This document shows, piece by piece, positions 34,020-39,291 of a stretch of 39,291 nt of DNA. Position 1 is the first letter of the stretch. Every line of letters starts with the position of its first letter. This DNA comes from Nitrospiraceae bacterium (GTDB taxonomy: Bacteria > Nitrospirota > Nitrospiria > Nitrospirales > UBA2166), in NCBI GenBank assembly GCA_002726235.1, contig PBSN01000004.1:101279-140569 (forward strand), given 5' to 3'. The translations under genes were made by a program, and so were the position numbers. Below the pieces are notes generated by a model that worked only from the letters and a program-made list of their open reading frames with translations, did not search any database and had not been told where the DNA came from.

Positions 34020-35297
34020 CTATGATAGCGATGATAGCAGTACTGTCGCTGTCATAAGGTAGATCGTGATACTTGCGATATCTGTTGCTGTCGTGATCAA
34101 TGGCGCAGCCGCAATGGCAGGGTCAAGTCCGTTGTACTTCAATAGAATCGGTAACGCTGTAGCCATGACGACCGCAATCAAAAAGGTTAGCGTCATGGAG
34201 AAACCAACAACCACACCCAGCATTACGTGAGCATGCCATGCTAGCGTTATCAACAGGATTACCCCGCCGCAGATACTTCCCATGAGTAACGCTACCCAGC
34301 TTTCGCGTACACAGAGTGTCCACAGATCACGTCGGTCAATTCTTCCGATTGCAAGACTTCGAATAACCAGTGTCGACGATTGGAGACCTGCATTGCCTCC
34401 GAGCGCAGTAATGATTGGGATAAAACTTATGATAGCGACGACTTCCTGAATGGTATACCTGAAGAACCAGAGAATGTAACCAGCGAGGATGCTGCCAAGC
34501 ATATTCACAAAAATCCACGGGAGTCGACGTTTCGCTTCTTGCAGTCCTGAAACGTAAAATTGTGGATCATCTTGCTCGGTAGTAGAGATTCCCGACATGC
34601 GTAACATGTCTTCGGTCGTTTCTTCCTGGATGACGTCGACAACATCATCGATCGTGATGATTCCCATGAGTTTTCCAGTAGGATGCACGACGGGAATGGA
34701 CAGTAAATTATATCGAGCGACTTTGTCGGCGACTTCCTCTTGATTCGTTTCGGTTGTAACGAATATTGGTTCTCGATCCATAATCTCTGTGATTCGCGCT
34801 TTTCGCGATGCCCGAAGCAAGGCACGAAGGGCTACAACTCCCATGAGGTTGCCTTGATCATTGGTGACATAGATCTCGTAGATCATTTCCTCAATAGAGG
34901 ATTTTTGAATCGCTTTGAATGCTGTATCAACCGTAGCATCCTGATGTATAGCTACATACTGTGTGGTCATTACCCCACCGGCAGATCGCTTGGGGTATGT
35001 CAGGAGGCACTCGAGTTGCGCAGCCTCCTCATGAGCTATGCCACGAAGAATGGCCGGTACCGCCTCCTGCGGGAGGACTCTAAGAATGTCAGTTGCATCA
35101 TCGCGTGGGAGTTCTTTAATCAGCGCGGAGAGTTCTGTGAGCGGAATGCCCCGTAGCACTTGGACAACATGCTCACTGGAAAGTTCACTGAGGACATGAG
35201 CTTTGGTTGATGAACTTGCGATGTCTTCAAAGAGTCGTCGCTTCTCGGCAATGTCAGGGGAATCGTGTATGGATTTAGCGATATCGGCAGGATGCAT
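34020..35297 (-). CDS. mgtE: magnesium transporter MgtE
   Basis: A 425-residue Mg2+ channel. It has the N-terminal superhelical MgtE domain (about 1-110, with several LPxxE/LP-type repeats such as LPRDDATDIL), two CBS domains (about 112-235; VMTTQYVAIHQDATV and GIITIDDVVDVI), and a five-helix membrane domain. The pore segments are recognisable: ALGGNAGLQSS and DPAIAAAPLITTATD. The final Asp of the latter corresponds to the selectivity-filter residue of Thermus MgtE. The cytosolic domains close the pore when Mg2+ is abundant. Its coding end runs directly into intergenic repeat copy 3. The 58-base gap to the upstream ABC ATPase gene could allow co-transcription. Confidence 0.95.
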   Translation of the reverse strand: MHPADIAKSIHDSPDIAEKRRLFEDIASSSTKAHVLSELSSEHVVQVLRGIPLTELSALIKELPRDDATDILRVLPQEAVPAILRGIAHEEAAQLECLLTYPKRSAGGVMTTQYVAIHQDATVDTAFKAIQKSSIEEMIYEIYVTNDQGNLMGVVALRALLRASRKARITEIMDREPIFVTTETNQEEVADKVARYNLLSIPVVHPTGKLMGIITIDDVVDVIQEETTEDMLRMSGISTTEQDDPQFYVSGLQEAKRRLPWIFVNMLGSILAGYILWFFRYTIQEVVAIISFIPIITALGGNAGLQSSTLVIRSLAIGRIDRRDLWTLCVRESWVALLMGSICGGVILLITLAWHAHVMLGVVVGFSMTLTFLIAVVMATALPILLKYNGLDPAIAAAPLITTATDIASITIYLMTATVLLSSLS

Positions 35298-35355
35298 AGT
35301 ACTGAGTCCTCAATTTTTAACTGCAGATTTTCTGCTTCCGGATAAGATTCCCACG

Positions 35356-36426
35356 CTATAAGCAATGCCCCCCTTGAGTGTCCCGAAGAAAAACGATGGT
35401 ATGGAGGGTTTCGACGTGAATGTCAACATTGGTTCCTACTGGGTAGATCACGGTCGATGAATCGCTACTGTACAGTAGTTGTCCTGACGGCAGGAGAATT
35501 CTGTACAAATTTTCTGAACCTCGAAAATGTCTTCTGAGGATTCGTGCGGACGCTGTTTCGCATGGCTGGATCCTGACATCGTCCGGTCTGATCATGACTA
35601 GCACTTGAGTAGAATCCTTAAGTCTTCCCACATTCTCGAATATACCAACTTCTGTAACAACCTTTCCTTCAGTGACCTGCCCTGGAACGAAGTCGGCTTG
35701 GCCAACGAAGTCTGCCACGAATGCAGTTGTTGGAGTGTGATAGATTTCATCTGGCGTGCCTAATTGTTCCAGTCGGCCCGTGTTCAGGACGGCGACGTTG
35801 TCAGCCATATCGAGTGCCTCTTCATGATCATGAGTGACAAGGATGCTTGTCGAACCCGTTCGTTCAAGAATCTCGAGCAGTTCTTCTCGCATGCGCTCTG
35901 TCATATCCGGATCGAGACTGCTGAAAGGCTCGTCCAGTAGCAATACGGCTGGTCGTGGTGCAAGGGCTCTGGCCAGCGCAACGCGCTGCTGTTGGCCGCC
36001 AGAGAGTGCACTCGGATAGTGTGACTCGAAGCCTTCCAATCCAATGAGGGCAAAGACTTCCCTTATCTTTTCTCGTTGTGAATTTGGCGTGACGCCCCGT
36101 AGTCCGAACGCCACGTTTTGCAAAACTGTGAGGTGGGGGAATAGCGCATAATCTTGGAAGACCATCCCGACCCCGCGATGTTCCGCCTCAACCCATGTGT
36201 TGGCGCTGGCAACTGATTTTCCCGAGATGACTACATGTCCATGTGCCGGACGTTCGAAACCTGCGATGACACGTAGCACGGTTGTCTTTCCACATCCGCT
36301 TGGACCAAGAATTGCCGTCAAGTCACCTTCGCAAACTGAAAACGAAATGTCCGTGATTGCAGGCGATGTGGAACCTGGATAGGTGAGGGAAACGTGCTCG
36401 AGTGTAATAAGCGGTTTAGTAGTCAT
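35356..36426 (-). CDS. fbpC: iron(III)-type ABC transporter ATPase
   Basis: A 356-residue ABC ATPase of the FbpC/PotA type. Walker A is GPSGCGKTT (41-49), signature LSGGQQQRVALARAL (141-155), Walker B with D-loop LLLDEPFSSLD (162-172), switch histidine in TSILVTHDHEEA. The C-terminal third is a TOBE-like regulatory domain. Substrate assignment rests on the neighbouring two-domain permease of the ferric iron type and on fur next to it. ATG 36426 starts the conserved N-terminus; the frame is open back to 36519 but runs through repeat copy 4, so that extension is rejected. No good ribosome site lies before the ATG. It is separated from its permease gene by the repeat. Confidence 0.88.
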   Translation of the reverse strand: MTTKPLITLEHVSLTYPGSTSPAITDISFSVCEGDLTAILGPSGCGKTTVLRVIAGFERPAHGHVVISGKSVASANTWVEAEHRGVGMVFQDYALFPHLTVLQNVAFGLRGVTPNSQREKIREVFALIGLEGFESHYPSALSGGQQQRVALARALAPRPAVLLLDEPFSSLDPDMTERMREELLEILERTGSTSILVTHDHEEALDMADNVAVLNTGRLEQLGTPDEIYHTPTTAFVADFVGQADFVPGQVTEGKVVTEVGIFENVGRLKDSTQVLVMIRPDDVRIQPCETASARILRRHFRGSENLYRILLPSGQLLYSSDSSTVIYPVGTNVDIHVETLHTIVFLRDTQGGHCL

Positions 36427-36436
36427 GATTAGGGTG

Positions 36437-36550
36437 CTGTTCAAAAAGTTTGTACAGCAAGGCCTCAGATAGTAAAAATGCTGAGGGGTGCGAGAGCGTG
36501 CGTTGAGGCTTTCGAGCACCGAGAACGATGCTGGTGGCCTTTTTCAACCG
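36437..36550. repeat. intergenic repeat, copy 4
   Basis: The best-preserved member in the window. It runs from CTGTTCAAAAAGTTTGTACA, through CAGCAAGGCC and GCGTTGAGGC, to GATGCTGGTGGCCTTTTTCA. The ends are imperfect inverted repeats (GTTCAAAAAG against CTTTTTCAAC), which suggests a small non-autonomous mobile or REP-like element. It fills nearly the whole gap between the permease and ATPase genes of one transporter. Confidence 0.65.
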
Positions 36551-36555
36551 TTCCA

Positions 36556-38127
36556 TTAGATGAGATGCTTTTCTCTTATTGTTGAGATGACAAGCCATGG
36601 TACGGCGGTTGCCGCAATGAGCACGATTGACATGACGGCAGCTGTGGAATATTCGGCTTCGACCGTGTGGATGTAGATTCTGACTGGGATCGTATCGAAG
36701 CCCGCAGGGCGTAAGAGCAGGGTGGCATCCAGTTCTTTCATTGCAGAGATAAAGACCAGAGCCCATCCGGAAAAAAGCGCGGGTTTCGTGATTGGAATGA
36801 CGACACGCGAAACTACTCCGAACGCACGGGTCCCCAAGCTTCTCGCGGCTTCTTCAAGGTTGCGATGTATGCTGATAAGTGCGGCCTCGCTTCCTTGGAC
36901 CGCTTGGGTGAGAAAGCGAATGAGGTATGCCAGAATGATTACGGTCACAGATCCGTAGAGCCACGGTACATAGGTGTTGTACAGAAGAATTAAGCTTAAG
37001 CCAAGCACTGTCCCAGGGATCGCGTAGCCGATCTGAGGGATATTGGACAAAGGTTTCCCTGCCCACGGGCCCAATCGTTGTGAGATATAAGCCACCATTG
37101 CTCCGATCGAGATGGCAAGTGTTGCTGTAAGTGCTCCAATCCACAGACTATTGGCCATAAAGGGCCATTGCTCCTGTAAAACGTTGACGAACAATGAACC
37201 GATACCGGATTGGTAGACCAACAATCCCAACGGAAGAAAGAATGAAATGGTCAGAACCATCAGAATCCAGGTGAGGGCGAGCCATCGCCATGGCCCAAGA
37301 TCAAGTGGACGCGGTTCGCGTGTACTCCCGGTCACAGTCGTGTAATTTTTTCTGCCCAATAATATGCGCTGTCCAATCAGCACGATGATGGCAATAACGA
37401 CAAGAACGCACGACAAGAGTGCCGCGGCGGTTTGGTCAAAGCGTGTATTGAGTTGATGATATATTTCCGTGGTCAGGACTTGGACGCGAAGGAGGGAAAG
37501 GGCGCCGAAGTCAGAGATCGCATAGAGGAAGATCAATAATCCGCCCGCAAGCATTGTCGGTCTGAGGAGAGGGAAGGTGACGAGACGAAAGACGCCAAGC
37601 CGTCCGAGCCCTAAACTGCTTGCCGCTTCTTCCAAGGCTGGATTGGTGTGCTCCAATGCGCTGGTCAGGAAGAGGAACATGATTGGATAAGTAAAGCTTC
37701 CGAGCACGAACACGCCTCCCCAAAATCCGTAGATATTGACCCAAGGTGTCACGTCGCTGGTGATTGATCGGATCACATCGTTCACCAGTCCTGCAGGACC
37801 GAGGAGAGTAATATAGGTTAAGGCACCAATGTACGATGGGATTGCGAGCGGGATTGTTCCCACCCACCGCCATAGGCCGCGCCAAGGAATATTGGTTCGA
37901 ACCACTAGCCATGCAAAGGGAAGGGCTAAGATCGTTGCCCACGTGGTGGCAAAAGCGGCCAGCAACGCTGTTTTCATGACCAATGTTGCCAGATGATTGA
38001 TCCCGATTGCAGAGAAGACTGAAAATCCCGCGCGGAACCCATTTACAATGAGCGAAACGAGTGGTGGAAGAAAGAGTAGGCCAAGGATGCACCCGAGGAT
38101 GCCTGCCATATATTTGTGCCAGCGCAT
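36556..38127 (-). CDS. fbpB: iron(III)-type ABC transporter permease, two-domain
   Basis: A 523-residue inner-membrane protein with about twelve hydrophobic helices and two copies of the permease module. Each has the ATPase-contact EAA loop: EEAASSLGLGRLGVFRLVTF in the first and EEAARSLGTRAFGVVSRVVI in the second. This tandem architecture is typical of FbpB/SfuB ferric iron permeases. The related thiamine permease ThiP has the same layout, so iron is favoured by the adjacent fur gene but not proven. The periplasmic binding protein that should deliver the ligand is not in the window; fur, not fbpA, lies upstream. The stop of fur is 18 bases before this start, so fur and the transporter may be co-transcribed. 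Confidence 0.88.
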   Translation of the reverse strand: MRWHKYMAGILGCILGLLFLPPLVSLIVNGFRAGFSVFSAIGINHLATLVMKTALLAAFATTWATILALPFAWLVVRTNIPWRGLWRWVGTIPLAIPSYIGALTYITLLGPAGLVNDVIRSITSDVTPWVNIYGFWGGVFVLGSFTYPIMFLFLTSALEHTNPALEEAASSLGLGRLGVFRLVTFPLLRPTMLAGGLLIFLYAISDFGALSLLRVQVLTTEIYHQLNTRFDQTAAALLSCVLVVIAIIVLIGQRILLGRKNYTTVTGSTREPRPLDLGPWRWLALTWILMVLTISFFLPLGLLVYQSGIGSLFVNVLQEQWPFMANSLWIGALTATLAISIGAMVAYISQRLGPWAGKPLSNIPQIGYAIPGTVLGLSLILLYNTYVPWLYGSVTVIILAYLIRFLTQAVQGSEAALISIHRNLEEAARSLGTRAFGVVSRVVIPITKPALFSGWALVFISAMKELDATLLLRPAGFDTIPVRIYIHTVEAEYSTAAVMSIVLIAATAVPWLVISTIREKHLI

Positions 38128-38145
38128 GATTGAATTGTATCTGTG

Positions 38146-38568
38146 TTAGCCGTGGCAGGTAGAACACTGACCGTACAGTTCAAGTTTGTGTGTGGTGATG
38201 TGAAAGTCGTGTTGGCGTGCGACCTCTTCTTGTAGTTCTTCAATGTCACAATTCTCGAACTCGATAATCGTTCCACATTTGGTGCAGATCATGTGGTCGT
38301 GATGGCCCTTGCGGGAAATGTTGTCGTAGTGGGTTTGTGTTCCAAAATTTCGTTGTTGCGCAAGGCCACACTCACAAAGAAGATTTAGTGTTCGGTAAAT
38401 GGTGGCGAGTCCGATATGAGGTTTATGCTTGGCCAGCGCGTGGTAGAGCTGTTCGGCCGTGACATGTTCCATCTTCAGGAAGGTTTCGAGGATCATTTCA
38501 CGCTGGCTGGTCACTCGTAGCTCATGATCGGCGAGATGCTCTCGAAGAATAGCTATCTCGTTTTGCAT
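38146..38568 (-). CDS. fur: ferric uptake regulator Fur
   Basis: A 140-residue metal-sensing repressor. The winged helix includes TAEQLYHALAK and the recognition helix around GLATIYRTLNLL. The dimerisation domain has HHDH (89-92), CTKC (Cys95, Cys98) and CSTC (Cys135, Cys138), so a structural zinc site is likely. I prefer Fur over Zur or PerR because of the neighbouring iron-type transporter and a good Fur-box match in its own promoter. It lies 18 bases upstream of fbpB and probably forms an iron-responsive operon with fbpB, fbpC and perhaps mgtE. Confidence 0.9.
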   Translation of the reverse strand: MQNEIAILREHLADHELRVTSQREMILETFLKMEHVTAEQLYHALAKHKPHIGLATIYRTLNLLCECGLAQQRNFGTQTHYDNISRKGHHDHMICTKCGTIIEFENCDIEELQEEVARQHDFHITTHKLELYGQCSTCHG

Positions 38569-38605
38569 GGCTTTCTTTTTCTTTGTAGGGAGGACAGTCA
38601 GAGTG

Positions 38606-38656
38606 ATCCCCGCTGATATTGATAATGAATTTCTTTATTATACCATCGGCGGGGAT
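38606..38656. other. inverted repeat enclosing the fur promoter core
   Basis: ATCCCCGCTGAT (38606-38617) and ATCGGCGGGGAT (38645-38656) pair over 11 of 12 positions with 27 AT-rich bases between. The arms overlap the Fur box and the -10/-35 spacer. It could be a second operator, or a hairpin ending transcription from modC on the minus strand, but no T-run follows on that strand. Confidence 0.45.
38615..38633 (-). promoter_or_regulatory. Fur box upstream of fur
   Basis: GATATTGATAATGAATTTC (plus strand) matches the 19-base Fur consensus GATAATGATAATCATTATC at 15 positions. It lies just downstream of the predicted -10 box of fur, a good place for repression, so autoregulation by iron is likely. 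Confidence 0.65.
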
Positions 38657-38663
38657 ACGTCAA
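38637..38663 (-). promoter_or_regulatory. predicted fur promoter
   Basis: On the minus strand TTGACG (38663-38658) and a perfect TATAAT (38642-38637) are separated by 15 bases, somewhat short. The start point would lie within or beside the Fur box. Confidence 0.5.
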
Positions 38664-38689
38664 GGTTTGATTGGCTAAAACTCCTGTAT

Positions 38690-39291
38690 TTACAGCAGTC
38701 CTGTGATCTCGTGGTTGAGTGCTACAGCCTTAATATTGGCGTAGACCATTTGTCCTGGCGTGAGTTTCAATGAGGCCATGGACTTGCGGGTGATGCGTGC
38801 GAGAAGAGGGCATCCGACGTCGAGTTTGATGTCGACGGAATGACGGTCGTGGGACATCGTTCCGATTTCGACCACCGTTGCTTCGAATACGTTGAGGATA
38901 CTGGTTTGGCGTGGTGGTGGGCCGACGACAATGCTTACGTCGCGGGAAAGGACGTGAACACGTAGTGGGTGGCCAATCGGGAGGTATTGTTGCGGAACGA
39001 ATAGGTGCCTTCCATTGAATCCGATGCGGGTGAGTCCGAACTCGGGTTCGTGAGCTTCAACCTGCGTCTCGAGCACAGCGCCAATGGTATCTTGGTTTAG
39101 GTATTGGTCTAGATCGAGGCGCGAAAAAACTTCGCTAAGGGCGCCGGAAGCCACAGTTTTTCCGTCTTCCATGAGGAGCAGTGTCGTAGCCAGTTGCAGA
39201 ACCTCATTGATGGCATGGGTAACGTACACAATCGGAATGTGGAGAGTATCGCGCAGTTGTTGGATTAGAGGGATGATTTCACGTTTTCGCT
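38690..39291 (-). CDS. modC: molybdate ABC transporter ATPase, 3' part only
   Basis: The gene enters from the right edge of the window, so the Walker motifs are missing. The visible part starts just after the D-loop (AKREIIPLIQQLRDTLHIPI), continues with VYVTHAINEVLQLATTLLLM, which holds the switch histidine, and ends with a TOBE/Mop-type domain of about 65 residues (PPRQTSILNVFEATVVEIGT to ANIKAVALN). The Mop domain at the C-terminus of an importer ATPase is characteristic of ModC. Molybdate import would serve molybdoenzymes such as nitrite oxidoreductase or nitrate reductase, none of which is in the window. The GTG at 39229 is internal, not a start. Confidence 0.85.
   Translation of the reverse strand, partial: RKREIIPLIQQLRDTLHIPIVYVTHAINEVLQLATTLLLMEDGKTVASGALSEVFSRLDLDQYLNQDTIGAVLETQVEAHEPEFGLTRIGFNGRHLFVPQQYLPIGHPLRVHVLSRDVSIVVGPPPRQTSILNVFEATVVEIGTMSHDRHSVDIKLDVGCPLLARITRKSMASLKLTPGQMVYANIKAVALNHEITGLL

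Noticed and set aside
36427-36519. N-terminal extension of FbpC by 31 residues
   Set aside because: It is translated from the intergenic repeat and precedes the conserved ABC N-terminus.
38690-39229. GTG 39229 as the start of a short Mop-domain protein
   Set aside because: The frame stays open to the window edge and the upstream residues continue the ABC ATPase sequence, so this is the tail of modC.
1-39291. tRNA, rRNA, CRISPR arrays, riboswitches, transposases, integrases or phage genes
   Set aside because: I looked through the gaps between genes and saw no cloverleaf, no regular spaced repeats and no mobile-element protein. A covariance-model scan would be decisive for small RNAs.

Overview
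The window looks like chromosomal DNA from a free-living, respiring, diderm bacterium with roughly 50% GC. I favour Nitrospirota, possibly a Nitrospira relative. The reasons are complex I with both NuoC-NuoD and NuoE-NuoF fusions, an anchorless succinate dehydrogenase with a HdrB-like third subunit, an actinobacterial-looking ferrochelatase, and degenerate copies of an intergenic repeat ending in CTTTTTCAAC that I associate with Nitrospira genomes. This placement is inference; no rRNA or phylogenetic marker alignment was possible.

Layout. Positions 1-1318: the 3' part of argB (cut by the window edge) and a divergent stand-alone Lrp/AsnC ligand-binding domain. Positions 1463-11383: a tight operon of a MidA/NDUFAF7-type methyltransferase followed by nuoA, B, CD, EF, G, H and I; nuoJKLMN do not follow. 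Positions 11450-12460: ferrochelatase. Positions 12457-12938: a frameshifted secreted FKBP prolyl isomerase, facing hemH. Positions 12997-16190 (minus): a DEAD-box RNA helicase and a DUF1015 protein. Positions 16584-19430 (plus): a secreted Sel1-repeat protein and TypA/BipA. Positions 19646-20792 (minus): exported MsrA and an XRE regulator, divergent from a membrane-anchored ankyrin protein (20851-21552). Positions 21575-25641 (minus): an ABC-F protein followed by an osmoprotectant-type ABC importer whose binding protein and permease are fused. Positions 25768-26412: an exported cyclophilin of eukaryotic type. Positions 26730-30273: sdhA, sdhB and an sdhE-like CCG-domain subunit. Positions 30405-33140: an exported double-domain M16 peptidase. 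Positions 33366-39291 (minus): a DUF2141 protein, MgtE, an iron(III)-type ABC ATPase and permease, Fur with its own operator, and the 3' part of modC.

Theme. Much of the window serves the respiratory chain and its cofactors: NADH entry through complex I, succinate/fumarate chemistry through a type-E complex II, heme completion, and iron uptake with its regulator. A second theme is envelope protein quality control: exported MsrA, exported cyclophilin, a dead exported FKBP and an M16 peptidase. The most interesting arrangement is the methyltransferase overlapping nuoA. Its mitochondrial homologue NDUFAF7 methylates an arginine of the NuoD homologue, and that arginine is conserved in the NuoCD fusion encoded about 1.6 kb downstream in the same operon.

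No tRNA, rRNA, CRISPR array, transposase, integrase or phage gene was seen.
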